From positions 41,015,777-41,079,776 of the forward strand of contig NC_134569.1 of assembly GCF_050947875.1 (NCBI RefSeq): a DNA stretch of 64,000 nucleotides, written 5' to 3'. The position numbers were made by a program, and so were the translations under genes. This document shows positions 1 through 11,088 of this stretch, piece after piece. The stretch comes from Dermacentor variabilis. Its lineage: Eukaryota; Arthropoda; Arachnida; Ixodida; Ixodidae. Numbering within the stretch: the first letter of the stretch is position 1; each line of letters opens with the position of its first letter. The notes under the pieces are model-generated. The model was not told the DNA's origin and did no database searches. It saw nothing but the letters and a program-made list of their open reading frames with translations.

Positions 1-20
1 GTTCAGTTCAGTTTAGTTCG

Positions 21-265
21 ACCCGCCGTGGTTGCTTGTAGGCTTGGCCGTTGCGCTGCTAATTAAGTACGAGGTCGCGAGATCAAATCCCGGCTGCTGC
101 GGCCGCATTTCGATGGGGGCGAAATGCAAAAACGCTCGGGTATCGTGCATGGGGTCCACGTTAAACAACCTCAGGTGCTCCAAGTTATTTCGGAGTCCTC
201 CTCTATGGCGTGCCTCATAATCATATTGGGGTTCTGGCCCGTAAAACCCCAGGATTGAATTTTGT
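21..265 (+). mobile_element. Ruka-type tRNA-derived SINE, degenerate copy
   Basis: The copy starts with the tRNA-like head 'CCGCCGTGGTTGCTT', carries a B-box-like 'GAGATCAAATCCC', and continues through the Ruka body landmarks 'GGCCGCATTTCGATGGGGG', 'GCGTGCCTCATAATCA' and 'GTAAAACCCC'. It is more diverged than the copies at 40.2 and 42.9 kb. Ruka is a tick SINE presumed to be transcribed by RNA polymerase III and mobilised by LINE enzymes. A microsatellite tail follows directly. Confidence 0.8.
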
Positions 266-272
266 TTTAGGT

Positions 273-522
<250 letters not shown>

Positions 523-2461
523 CAGTTTGTCAGTGTCTACCATGCGCTGCTGCAAGCGACGCGCTGCCGAAACACCCGCCTCTTTGTACCAGCTGCACTG
601 TCTTTAGCAAGGTATGCGAGTCCTCGATAAATGAGCGGTATGCAGTACAAGCGGCTGTTACGGTGTGCGCACATGATTCCTACTACTCAAAGAAAAAAAC
701 GCGGTAGAAAATTAAATGGCTTGAACCGTAACTCTTTTTTTCTCATAGAAGTGGCACGCATCAAATTAGTAATAATTCATATTCGCGTCAAGTTTACTCC
801 GCGCCTGTACGTAGGTTTTTAGAACAAAATGAGCGAAATTTGTTCATTAAGAAACTGAAAACACGAGCATATTTGCCGGGGTTTAAGTAGAAAGTCCTCT
901 TCTTGTGACCTGACGACCAACATTCCGGGACAGGAAGGGAAAAGGAGAATCTCGGCGACAGAGTTAATATGCCTTGGATTGCTACAGTGATATGCACGAA
1001 ATACTTTCGTGTCCCCAAGTAACTTTCCCTGATATATTTGAGTTACTATGCGGCTTAAAACTAATAGTGGCAACTATCGGCATGCTGTGTTGCCATGCGG
1101 GCCCTTCGCTTAAGTGCAAAGGGGGATTAAAAAAGAAAAAGTGTGGTGGAGTGAGCGACTTACAGTTCATAACGTGAAAATATATTACTGTCCACTCCAT
1201 TTTGGTGCTGCTTGTTCTTGCAGTTGCGTTTCACTTGCTTATGTAACCGGAGTCTGCACGCTTTGTCCAACCACTGCTGGTAGCCTGCCATAAGTGGCAA
1301 GCTGACGGCAAGCTGCTGACAGCTTTATCATGCTGGTTTGCACTTCTTGCTTAGCAAAGTCACTAACTTCGTTACGCGTGCGTTAAACTTACTCGGGAAG
1401 TCGCTTTTAGTACGTGTGGGTGATACCGGCTGGCCGCCTCTGAGAGCCTCTCGAGCCTGGTCGCCTGGTTCGCCGCACTACGCAGACGCATTGCGAAATG
1501 TGCGCTGCCAAGTTTATTTCATGCAGCTCATTCGTGCAGTGAAGACACACTACTACAGAAGCTCACTGTTTGGCAAATGCATGGTGGTAATTAGAGCGAC
1601 GCATTAGGTTGCCTCATCGTTAATGCGCTACCCCGGTGCAACGGCACTCGGCAGATTCTAAAAGATGTATTGCGTCTATACTGGTTAGCAGCCCGTTATC
1701 CTTGTTTCTTTTTACTATATTTAAGTGTTGCACTGCTGCTACGCTACAGATAAAAATGCCCAGTTTTAAACTTGAAATGGTCGTATAGACTGCGCTAACC
1801 TGGCTTCAATAAAAGGTCTCACGAACTCTCGCTCAGCATCGTCAGCCACATAAAGTCTTGTGGAAACTAGCCGCCCCCCCCCCCCTCAACCCGTTGATCT
1901 ACAATAAATTTTAACGCAAAAGCGTTAAGGGCCCCGTGTCACAGAAAGGCCGGTGTCGGCGTCTCGCGCCGGCGTCCCCGTGAGCGAATAGTCCCGTACA
2001 TATCTAGGTGCATGCATATGCTACGCCTTGCTATGTGGCATGCCGTATATGCGGGTTCTATCACCATTCTATCACTAAAGTTGCTCATACCTTGTCTTAC
2101 ATTGCTGGCAAAATTTTTCGTCGGAATTTTGAGAATGACAGCCCACAAAAAAATGTCGTGAAACAAAACACCGACAGCGCACGCCTTTTATGTAAAATCT
2201 TCTCGCACTGAAATAATAAAAGTACGAGACAATAACGTAAACCTGAAAGTGGCGTTCCTTTCTTTTTCTACGCGGTTGTGCACAACCCTCGGGATCGGCT
2301 TACGCTAGAGGCTGCGTTTCTGTCAGACAGCTCGCACTTCATGCATGGTGTTCGCCGCAAGCGATTCCCGATAAACATTACAGTTACATAAGCTGCAGCT
2401 GCTGGGAAGTGTGAGAAGCACTCAGGAGGTCTTAGAATACTGTCGCGTTCCACCTTCAAGA
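523..2461. other. Unassigned stretch
   Basis: No coding frame with a recognisable domain and no clear repeat. It contains a C-run at 1874-1885 and several A/T-rich tracts. Frames here reach at most about 90 codons and look random. Confidence 0.5.
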
Positions 2462-3176
2462 GGAAGCTTTAGCTCGGGCCCAACTCCAAAGCGGCCTATT
2501 CAAATACATGTAAAACACAAAAATGTTTTTCTGAGATAACTTATGTACCGACTTTAATAAAAATTTTTTGCATTTGAGAGAGAACTTATATTCTAGTGAT
2601 TGTTGGAATCGGAATTTCGATTTAGGGCCTGAATTTTGTGAAAATAATTGTTAAAAATTCGAAAGTTCGAAAAATATACCAGCATGAAGTTTAAAAATTA
2701 ATAGCTCTGCTTCAAGAACAGATATCGCGGTTGTGTAAACGGCATCCATTAGATCATTCAAAGCAGACCAATTTCATACATCAATTTATATCTTACGTGA
2801 ATTCGTTAGTTTCGTATAAGGGTTCTGCAAAAACTGTATTTCTATATTACTGAATTTTTTTAAACTCATGTATAACATCAATTTTGTCCGCTTTATATGT
2901 ACTATTATATGCAATTTACAGAATTGTGATATAATTTTTTATTGCTGAGTTAAAGAGTTGTAAACATGATAGTTTCGTTTTCTGGAAATTTTCCATTTTG
3001 CCCATTTTTATTAAAAAATTGACGACCTGAATCAAAAATTCGAAACGAACTGTCACTAGATTTTAAGCTTCTATTTTAAATGCAACAGACCTCGTCAAAT
3101 TTGGTGCAGTGGTTGCCGAGAAAAACGAATTCTCCTTTTACATGTATTTAGATAGGAGCACCTGAGCTAAGGCTCC
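2462..3176. mobile_element. AT-rich non-autonomous TIR element, copy 1
   Basis: The left end 'GGAAGCTTTAGCTCGGG' and the right end 'CCTGAGCTAAGGCTCC' are imperfect inverted repeats. The ~680 bp between them are strongly AT-rich with no long frame. Landmarks such as 'TAGCTCTGC', 'AACGGCATC' and 'TTTACAGAATTG' recur in the same order in a second copy at 7043-7735, so this is a dispersed family. I cannot assign a superfamily because no target duplication is clear. Confidence 0.55.
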
Positions 3177-3397
3177 AGGACCAAATCCACAAGCTCCTGC
3201 AGCTGCAGGTCCACTTTAACATATCCCGTCTGCAGAAGGTCTTCGCGACTCATAGAAACTGTCTCCAGCACCACTGCGACGAGGTTGGCCGTTGTGACAT
3301 CCGAGGCAAGGTCTTTCGCTGGCCCACCTTGCACTTGGTAACGGCTAAAGCATATGCCCGGTCGTGACTTTGGGTCAAATAAGAATGTCACCCACAT
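3167..3397 (-). pseudogene. Protein-like frame of unknown function, possible 3' exon or fragment
   Basis: A 76-codon frame beginning 'MWVTFLFDPKSRPGICF' and ending 'ELVDLVLEP' before a stop inside the end of the AT-rich TIR element. The frame is also open for about 14 codons upstream of the Met. Third positions favour G/C, unlike the AT-rich DNA beside it, which suggests real or formerly real coding. I recognise no domain. It could be a terminal exon or a captured gene fragment. Confidence 0.3.
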
Positions 3398-3576
3398 GTT
3401 CGCTTCGACGGCTGCGCCAAAATGTAGCGTCCCTAAAGTGATTCACTTAGACACATATGTAAAGTTGCGGGTGTCGTCCCCCATTTTAATCTCCTCCTCC
3501 CTAGTATCTTCTTCTTACTCCTCTTTTTATCACTCTTCACCGTCTTCGATGACTCTTCTGCAGCAGACCGCTTCAT

Positions 3577-3632
3577 TTCTATGGGGCCGAAATGCGAAAA
3601 CACCCGTGTATCGTGGTTTTGGCACGTTAAGT
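3577..3632 (+). mobile_element. Short Ruka SINE fragment
   Basis: Only a body fragment is present: 'GGGGCCGAAATGCGAAAAC', 'ACCCGTGTATCG', then 'GGTTTTGGCACGTTAA', with the middle of the SINE missing. It lies next to a MITE fragment. Confidence 0.6.
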
Positions 3633-3644
3633 CCTAGAATTTCA

Positions 3645-3870
3645 CGCAAAATTCTTTCTTGCTTTTTCTTTGTTGAAAACTCTGCGTTCGCTACTTTCTT
3701 GACAAGAATGCAATGCCACGCAAACAACTTGCACGCTGTTTGTGACCGGGGAGTACCGGGCGCGCAGCGTTAGAGAAAGAAAAGGCTGGCATGATAGATG
3801 CGTATTGCTGTTGTGCGACAAAGATACGACCAAAAGGGTGTAACCTGCATTTTTTACATAAGAAAACGTA
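3645..3870. mobile_element. MITE fragment, same family as 11089-11358
   Basis: It shares ordered blocks with the fuller copy: 'TTGAAAACTC', 'GCTACTTTC', 'GCTGTT.GTGAC', 'TACCGGGC' and 'GACCAAAAGGGTGTAA' (inverted-repeat end). The other terminal repeat is missing, its place taken by the Ruka fragment. Confidence 0.5.
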
Positions 3871-6800
3871 TAAATCAAAGAAACCGGTGAATAGTATGCG
3901 CTACTCCATCAATATTTCTGTTTGTTTTAGAGACGCTCATGAGCCTACATCATATGTACATGATTTACGCCGTGATATTCTTTTTCATTACGCAGAACAA
4001 ATGTGCGCTCACTGACACTACTTCGTCTGTCAAAATGCGGTGCTATATAGAGCGGAACATCCAGAGGGATGCTGACCAAATTATCAAAACTCCCGCGAAA
4101 TGCCAGCGATGAAAGTTTCGCTCAATAATAATAATAACAGAGTGAAGGCGTGGCCGGCCGTTTTCACGCTTCGTTGACACGTACTCGGGGAAGAGCTCGC
4201 AAGCAGCATCAGCAAGCAAGGTACGTTACAGCGCACACAGCTAAAGCTCAAAGGGCCGTGAAGGGTGAACGGCGAAAAAATAAACGGAGATTTCACTCGA
4301 ATGGCTGAACAACGCCAATCGGAGGGCAACAGCTGCATACGTCTGACGAGAGGTCTGAATGGGTATATATTACAACAAAGACCTCCACTACGTCATATAG
4401 TACACGTACGCGTCAAGGCGTTTTATTCTTAAAGCTAGTTCCGTAGACAGATTTTCTTTAGTTTTTCATATACAGCTTTTTTGCGAGAGTAAACTTCCAC
4501 TAACTACATAAAACTACAGTATAGACCCGCATATGCTGACGTGTGACATATGCGCCTCCCATTATTCTTTGTCAGCAGTATACTTCGTCCTATTCCCATT
4601 CACTTTCTCCAAATATAAAGGCTTGCAGATGTTTTCTTAAATACACTCTTTGGAGCTTCCTCTACAGTGGCAAACACAAAACACACCGACGTACGACATC
4701 CTCCGCGGCTTGCCCAGGCTAAAGTGCTTTCTCCACCTACTTTACGTCGGAACGCGAATGACACCACTTTCAGGCGTGCGCGAAGTAATTACGAGACGCT
4801 GAAGAGAGTGCGTTCTAGTCATCGTAATTTTTTTTTACCTATCATTCACACAGTATTTGCTCCTGTTTACCTGCTTAACTGTCTTACTGTAGGCCTGCTC
4901 AAGGTCACTGAGAAACAGTGCGGCTGCTCCTTTCCGTCGGGCACCATCAAAAACAACGCGAGGACGGCGGGAAAGAATGACCAAAGCAACTCGACGGTAG
5001 CGAGCAAACTCGTTTCGTCCAAGAGCCGCAAGGCACGACCATATACAGTCTGCGCAATAGACTCTCCGCTCCGCGAAGACAATAGTTCTCATTTTTGCCC
5101 CAACGGCGTGAGACGGATGCTCGATGCAGTGGCAGTGGATGTACAGACGTTTACCACGTGCACATTTGTTGATAGCCCGGAAGGGACGTAATGGCCGCGC
5201 TCTGGCACGCTCTTGAGACAAACTTGTTGTTTTCTCAGTTCCTCGGTGCTCCTGGTTCTTGATTATAGGAGGAAGCTTAGGGGGCACAAACAAGCGGTAA
5301 CCTAACGGGGAAACCGCAGATGAAGTCCAGACCCGACTGCACCCGTTCTGCTCCGTTCCAAGTAGGCAACACGCTGCACATTGCCGATTGCTGGCTGCGA
5401 GCCGCGTCTTGCCAGAGGTAGCGCCCTCTCGCGAACACACCGTGCGGGCAATAATAACAAGGCTGCCGACAGTGTGTGTGCGTGTGTGTGTGCGCGCATA
5501 ATGCGCCTACTGTCGGTGAGCTGTGTCATTACCGCAAAGCTTTATGACCCAGACAACAGAAAGACGCACAGGCTCATCTTGGTTCTGGTCTGTGTAGATG
5601 ACCAAAGGGTCATCGTTGCTGGCTGCTAAGGAACGATCTTGGGCAAATAGGTAGCGCGGCCCTCTAGTGGCTCATGTAGATGCTACGTGCAATTGCTTGC
5701 GACATTTGTTGTCTTTACCTGCGTTTGAATGATACCAAACGCAAGTTTTCCTCTTCACAGCGCGTGCCTCGAAGTCTGAACGAGGAGTAGAAGCTAAATG
5801 CGATTCGAAAAATAAAATATTTCCGACGCCGAAAACCTCCCAAAGGTTCTTACCCGTTTATGAACGCTTCTTTTTGTTGTTCTTCGCAAGGTTTGTGCCG
5901 CTCTCTCAACATTCGTGCGTCGTACACGCCACTATTCTGCTGCAAATAACTACCTTAAGCAGCCTACTTCGATTTTCAAACACTGGGGCGCTTCGATTTG
6001 CGATTCGAGGACTGTGCCAGATGCTGCGCATGCCAACGCTCATTGGCTGAGAGCAGCGCCTCAGGCAGTACTTGATAGTCCAGAAAAATAAATCGACGAG
6101 ACCGCCCACTGCTGCACTCTACCTATAACTTGACTTCCGATAATGCTACCCCAACCCGACATGCCATATTAGTTAATAAACCACGCTCTTTCTTCCTTTA
6201 TATATTTGTTTATCTGTTTATTTATTCATGCATAGGTGTGTAGCTTCCGCAACTTTTGAGCGCATTCATGTTTAAGGAACGCGTCAAATTAACTGCTGTA
6301 GAACTAGGAGGCGTCGACTTGTAATCCTGCCAGTAGATATCACGAAGCCAGACCGGCATTGCAATCAACCTTCTCGATATAGTGTTTTCAAGGACCGCTG
6401 AACTAACCTGACTACAATCTATGGGCTCATCTGACACAGCCTGAAGGGGCGACGCTGTTTACGAACGCTCGCTACTACAGTGCAGAAAGTTGCAGGAAGA
6501 GCTTATCGATTTCTCATATTTATGAAAGCAGCAAATAAATAAAGCAAATCAACGGAACGAGGCACAAACAAAGCAAACAAAAAAGGTACCGCATACTTGC
6601 AGCAACCATTTGTTCGAGCGATATATGCAGCCGATGTACTATAGGTGTGCGGGCAAAAGAGAGAGAATAGATAGCAATCTGGTTTTTTTTTTTTTTTTAC
6701 TTGCTTTGTTGTCAGATTTACTAGTGCACAGTGCACATCTTTTATTAGTCGCCCCTTACAGTCCTGGACAGCCCGAGGCGGTGCTTTCAGCCAATAAGCT

Positions 6801-6874
6801 TTGCGTATGCAGCGCCTTGGACAAAAGTTCACAAGAATGGCTTGGGGGGCTAGTTGGTAAATCATCTTGAAGGG
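3871..6874. other. Unassigned stretch with long chance frames
   Basis: Overlapping frames on both strands at 4667-5440 reach 174 and 201 codons, but their composition is R/C-rich and matches no domain I know. Stops are simply sparse in this GC-richer patch. A (GT)n-like tract lies near 5475-5500 and a T-run at 6684-6698. I see no supported gene. Confidence 0.4.
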
Positions 6875-7057
6875 TTAGCAGCGCACACAGATGGCGACAT
6901 AGAGAAGAACAACAGGACGCAGCGTCTCGGACAGTTCTGAAAATTCCGGGACGACAAATCGAAGAGGCCCAGTGTAAAAGTTGTCCACCGGCAGACCAAA
7001 TGGATCGTGCGTGTAAGCCATGTTTGTGCCTTTAGAAAAAGGTTTAGCTCGGAACAA
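6875..7057 (-). pseudogene. Short protein-like frame of unknown function
   Basis: The frame includes 'NMAYTHDPFGLPVDNFY' and 'GPLRFVVPEFSELSE', which reads like natural protein. A plausible acceptor 'TTTTTCTAAAG' lies just before the Met of 'MAYTH'. It abuts the second AT-rich TIR element copy. Function unknown; it may be an exon or a captured fragment. Confidence 0.22.
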
Positions 7058-7735
7058 ACTCCGATTCCGTTATTTAATAACATCTAAAATGCATAAATGT
7101 TCTCGTAAAACAAATGCTAGACCAATTTGAATGAAATTTGTAGCATAATATAGAGAAAGCGATATTATAACAACAGGGTGAAGCATAATTTACATTTAGA
7201 ACCCCATACTATATTGCAAAATGTGCCTCAAAAGAAGATTGGTAAGCTTAGGAAGTAACAATCTGAAGTTCACAAATCCGTAGCTCTGCATCAAAAAACG
7301 GGCATAGCAGTTCAGTATAATGCATCTGTTAGAGAATCTGAAGCCCACAAATATGATTTATGACTTTGCAGCCCACGTGAGATTGTTACAATGCTTAGAA
7401 ATACTTGGCAAATCTGCTACACAAAGCGGTTTACTTGATAGCGGTGTATAATGTATCAATTCGCTCCGATTTAGATTCCTTAATAAGTGGTGTTTACAGA
7501 ATTGCGATAGTGATATTTTTAACTGAATTACGAAGTTGAAAATTTTGTTACTGGGGTATTTTTTATGTATAAAATTTTGAGCAGACTGTGTAAAAAAAGA
7601 AGCAGGCGGCTTCAATAAAAAAATTTGCCTCCTAGAGTCATCAGATTTTAGCTTTTCTTCCAAACCTAATGGACGTCGAGCAAAACGGTGCTCTGTACTG
7701 TGAACGGAACTTTAACTGAGGAGTGTGTTTTCACA
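7043..7735. mobile_element. AT-rich TIR element family, copy 2
   Basis: It begins 'GTTTAGCTCGG' then 'AACTCCGAT', matching the start of copy 1, and shows the same internal landmarks ('TAGCTCTGCATCAAAAA', 'TTTACAGAATTGCGATA'). The right terminal repeat is not evident, so this copy is truncated or decayed. Confidence 0.45.
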
Positions 7736-7792
7736 TTTAGTACTTGCCCAACTCTTGTGCGACTGTACAAGGACTGCAAAGTGAATACAGTA

Positions 7793-8122
7793 GACAGTTT
7801 AGCGTTTCCGGTATTCCGCTAAACGCAGACGCATCGGGCATAGTACCGGGCAGGGTGAGCGGGGATGTAAACGCGGGCGGCGTCCACTGTGCAGCAACCT
7901 GGTGGGCCAGAGCGCAACCAGACAAACAGAAAGCTATTACTGCAGTGACGAAGTGTATTCTAGTTCGCTGTTGCCGAAAATTTACACGAGCTGCGAAGAA
8001 CACACTTCTTTACAGCAATATAAGCTCTGTGTTTGTCTAGCTGAACTCAGCGCCTCCGCCCATCCTGCAAGACGCCCAGTCTGGCTGCGCTTAGCGGAAT
8101 ACCTGACACGCTAAAGGTCTCT
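7793..8122. mobile_element. Short TIR element (MITE-like)
   Basis: The left end, with 'TTTAGCGTTTCCGGTATTCC' then 'GCTAAACGC', is inverted at the right end, with 'GCGCTTAGCGGAATACC' then 'TGACACGCTAAAGG'. The inverted repeats are about 33 bp with a few mismatches, and the element is about 330 bp. No transposase frame is inside. A further half-copy of the motif follows at 8123-8134 and resumes at 8721 after the Harbinger-like insertion. Confidence 0.5.
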
Positions 8123-8134
8123 AGTATTCCGTTA

Positions 8135-8720
8135 AGGCCGATCCACACGACGGACGGAATTGCTCTTTTGGACCGCGGTCCGCGCATCACGTGATAGGAC
8201 GTCACCAGTTCGTGCGTACCGCCGCTGGCCCGCGCAAGACCGCGGCCCTCGCGGTCCAACAAATCGCCGAAGCTTTTCCCGCTTCAGTTTTGGCGGCGGA
8301 CCGCATGCAAACCACAGTGATTTTGGCGTAGCCAACGAATGTTGTCCGGCAACAGAGTGTCTTCAGCCAAATCCAATCTAGTTTTCGGCTCAGCAAAAGC
8401 CAGTCGATACATGCCCGCCGTTTCGCCTACACGTGCGTGCAGTAGATATATTATTTAAACACCGTGGCCTCTTGGAGGGACAAGGAGGTTTTTTATTTTG
8501 TATCCCTCGTTGAGCACTTCCTGGCTTTGTGGGACTCGAGCCGGAATGATAACAATGATAACACTCTGGCCGAGAATGTAGCTGGTTGGGCTGCTCTGCT
8601 GTCTGCTACGGCGGTCCGCCATGTGGATGTGCTCTACGCCGGACCAGACCGCGGCGGGCCGTGACGTCGCATCACGTGACCGATCGGCCCGCGGACTTGG
8701 TCCGTCGTGTGGATCGGCCT
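8135..8720 (+). mobile_element. PIF/Harbinger-like DNA transposon, non-autonomous, 586 bp
   Basis: Perfect 21 bp terminal inverted repeats start with 'AGGCCGATCCACACGACGGA' at 8135 and recur inverted at the right end. TTA stands directly outside each end (8132-8134 and 8721-8723), the 3 bp target duplication typical of PIF/Harbinger elements. The interior has a short MADF-like frame but no DDE transposase. It sits inside an older repeat. Confidence 0.75.
8464..8664 (+). pseudogene. MADF/trihelix-like DNA-binding protein remnant in Harbinger-like element
   Basis: The translation has 'VSLVEHFLALWDSSRN' followed by 'AENVAGWAALLSA'. This spacing resembles the MADF (Myb/SANT-like) pattern: an aliphatic helix, 'LWD', then a helix with A..W..I. 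PIF/Harbinger elements commonly carry a Myb/SANT/MADF protein beside the transposase. The frame covers only part of a domain and is probably not functional. Confidence 0.4.
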
Positions 8721-8820
8721 TTAGCGGCATGGTCTGTACATCAAGGGAACTCTTCATTGCGACATTGCTATCTCGGTTTCATTATTATTTTGATTTATTT
8801 ATTAAAGCGACCTTTATACA

Positions 8821-8823
<3 letters not shown>

Positions 8824-8893
<70 letters not shown>
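8824..8893. repeat. (AT)n microsatellite, 35 units
   Basis: A pure alternating AT run of 70 bp. Frames of alternating Ile/Tyr across it are artefacts. Confidence 0.97.
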
Positions 8894-8896
<3 letters not shown>

Positions 8897-9117
8897 TGGT
8901 ATGCTGACCACGTATGTGCAGCTGTGCAGTATGTGTTCCGCACAACGAAAATAACCTCCTAATTAAAAGCGGTACAAATAATGTTGGCTCACAAACATCT
9001 TTAAAGCACAATGATCTGGTAATGAAATGGTGATTTATATTTGACGGAGCGTATTATTTCCTTTACTTCCTTTGATTTAGCTATTCCGTATGTGTCATTG
9101 GGCGTGTTCCTGTAGTT

Positions 9118-9167
9118 TGCCAATCCTCCAGAACGGGTATGTCTGCCAATCCTCCAGAACGGGTATG
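9118..9167 (+). repeat. Direct duplication of 24 bp, period 26
   Basis: 'TGCCAATCCTCCAGAACGGG' plus four bases occurs twice, separated by 2 bp, with no mismatch. Confidence 0.95.
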
Positions 9168-9835
9168 AGATACACGATACCTAAGCGTTACTTGGTACAT
9201 GTAGTAATTTTCTGCGCATACACCTGTCGGCACGAAATTGTACGCATCGCCGATTTTTTTTTTTTTTTAGAGTTTGCCCAACGGCATTCACTATTAAATA
9301 TACAAATGTAGGCCTGTTTCGGCGATATACATCAGTAATGCACGATGGTTGGTCCCATAGAGCCAATAATCATAGTCTGGTGGTCTCGTGGGATGAAGGT
9401 TCAGTATTTACACGTAGTGCCGTCGTATCTAGTTTAGGCCAGAGCATGTCCGCAACAGCTCTTTGATTGTAGCCGCGGACGCTCGAGCTGGGCAATATGG
9501 GCAGGTACTCCCAAATGGTCCACGGAGGTGTTGTGGCCAGGCATAGGCGAACGAGGGGGTGAGTGCCGCGCCCACACGGAGACTCCGCAACACCACCTCC
9601 CCCTGGCACGTAAGGCCGCTTGGAAGGCTTGAACCACACGGTGCAATTATACTTCGTGTGGTGCGGCGGAGGATCTCCTTGCGGTGGAGGAAACCACCCT
9701 TGCAAAGTTGGTGGCAGCACACTGTGGGTAGCGGTGTCAGCTTGTATGTGAGTAGAATCCACTGTATCCGAAGCTGACCGGGCATCTGTGCAGTCATGCG
9801 GTGTATTTCGTCTGCTAAATGGTGGGCATTGTACA

Positions 9836-9869
9836 GATTCCGAATCCCCCAAAAGGGGGATTCGGAATC
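9836..9869. repeat. Perfect 15 bp inverted repeat with 4-base loop
   Basis: The arm 'GATTCCGAATCCCCC' is followed by AAAA and then its exact reverse complement. It would form a stable hairpin on either strand. No gene is assigned next to it. Confidence 0.9.
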
Positions 9870-10388
9870 ATTGATGTGGGCGACGCGGAAGCAGCTGTCA
9901 ACAAGTTTGTTGCGTCTCGTAGGGCCAAAAGTTCAGTACGAACCGATGGGACCGGAGTTGTCAGATGGTACATATAATTGCCACTTATGGACGGATAGAG
10001 TATGTAATTAACCGCTTTACTTAACCTTCGCATCACACAAATCCCAGCATGTGCGTTAAACGTGCATGACTTTACTTTCTTTTTTCAAAGTATTATAATT
10101 TATTTCTTTAATTTTTGCTGTATAACATAAAGCGCCTGTACCTGAAAATCTCCAAAGCAACCTCTGTATAACAGATTTCACCGTTGCCATGCATTTATAT
10201 AGGAGCTCCCGAGGTAATTGTGTGCTGTTTGGCAACGACGGTGAGATGATCACATAATTCAGTTGGAAAATGTATGTAGAATTCACCGGCGCGACGCGAG
10301 AGTCGTGACCGGTGAAAGTCCGGTTCTGCACCGTACCGGGTGCCCGACTATATGCTAATACGGTGGTGGCGCCTCGCCTGCTTCGCAG

Positions 10389-10519
10389 TTTCCCCGCGAC
10401 GCGCCGGTGTCGACGGTGATGCAGCGGCTGACTCCGGAGTCCGGAGACACGTGCGGAGTCCGGTACCTGGTGCGGTGCTACACGTTGCTCGATGAAGAAG
10501 AGACGCCCGCGCAGTGCAG
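10389..10519 (+). CDS. Arrestin, N-domain exon (first exon recognised)
   Basis: Encodes 'FPRDAPVSTVMQRLTPE', then 'GDTCGVRYLVRCYTLLDEE'. This matches the arrestin N-domain segment that in beta-arrestin reads 'lPcSVTLQ....GK.CGVDYEVKAF'. Arrestins bind phosphorylated, activated G-protein-coupled receptors in the cytosol; visual arrestins quench rhodopsin. The acceptor is 'CTGCTTCGCAG' just before 10389 and the donor 'CAG|GTAAGC' at 10520. The exon starts in phase 0 and ends with two bases of a codon that the next exon completes as Arg. By comparison with beta-arrestin it begins near residue 117, so earlier exons must lie upstream. Confidence 0.88.
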
Positions 10520-10639
10520 GTAAGCGAGCTCGCTTTTATTTTTTCACTCTCTCTCATTATCTCCCGCTCTCTCTAGCTCTCTCATCGCTTTCCCTTTCCT
10601 GCACGAACTGGACCGGACTGCCAGTTGATCCTTAACCGT

Positions 10640-10740
10640 TTGATGCATTGTACTAAATAAATAAAAAAAACAAAAGCAAATCACAGTCTCGCCTGACAGG
10701 CGAAGCATTGATTGCGATAGCAAATTATTAGGCAGCTGCG
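10640..10740 (-). repeat. Dispersed repeat end, homologous to 14065-14130
   Basis: 'CGCCTGACAGGCGAAGCAT' and 'TTGCGATAGCAAATTA' are the reverse complement of a block at 14.07 kb. In the opposite strand sense the block ends in an A/T-rich simple tail, as retroposon 3' ends do. The family is not identified. Confidence 0.6.
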
Positions 10741-11088
10741 CGACAAATACTAGACAAATAAGGTTAGTCATTTTATCAGCTATATAAACTGCTGTAAGCA
10801 TTCGCTTACTAACTAAATTAACAGGCACGATGACATGCGCGCACAGGCAAGCACGAACATTTCTCACTCGATGACCGCGGACACTCGCAGGCAGAACGCT
10901 GGCGTTATGAAGAGCAGAAGCAGCGGCGAGCAAATTCCTCTTCGAGTTGCCGCTGGCTTGAACGCGAACTAGGCGCGCAAGAGCACGGCGCACTCGATGC
11001 CATCAACTATATTTCTAATCGGCTGATACACCAGTGCGAATTGCCTCCAAGAAAGGACGCGTGTGGCCGTGTTCAGTCGCCGCAGCTG

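Larger units (their letters stand above)
8894..10388. other. Intergenic or intron-side stretch before the first recognised arrestin exon
   Basis: It contains a 24 bp direct duplication (9118-9167), a hairpin (9836-9869) and a 160-codon minus-strand frame at 9370-9852. That frame is proline-rich and recalls LINE ORF1 linkers, but I cannot assign it. I looked for an upstream arrestin exon here and found none. Confidence 0.4.

Noticed and set aside
3167..3397. Possible upstream arrestin exon on the plus strand (reads 'LQKVFATH')
   Set aside because: Only a short similarity to 'RKVF'; neighbouring residues do not fit the arrestin N-domain and the minus-strand frame is better.
4667..5440. Long overlapping frames on both strands (174 and 201 codons)
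   Set aside because: No recognisable domain, Arg/Cys/Ser-rich composition on both strands, and no splice or promoter support. Best explained by few stops in GC-richer DNA.
9370..9852. 160-codon minus-strand proline-rich frame
   Set aside because: Weakly recalls LINE ORF1 linkers, but I could not name a motif, so I did not call a gene.
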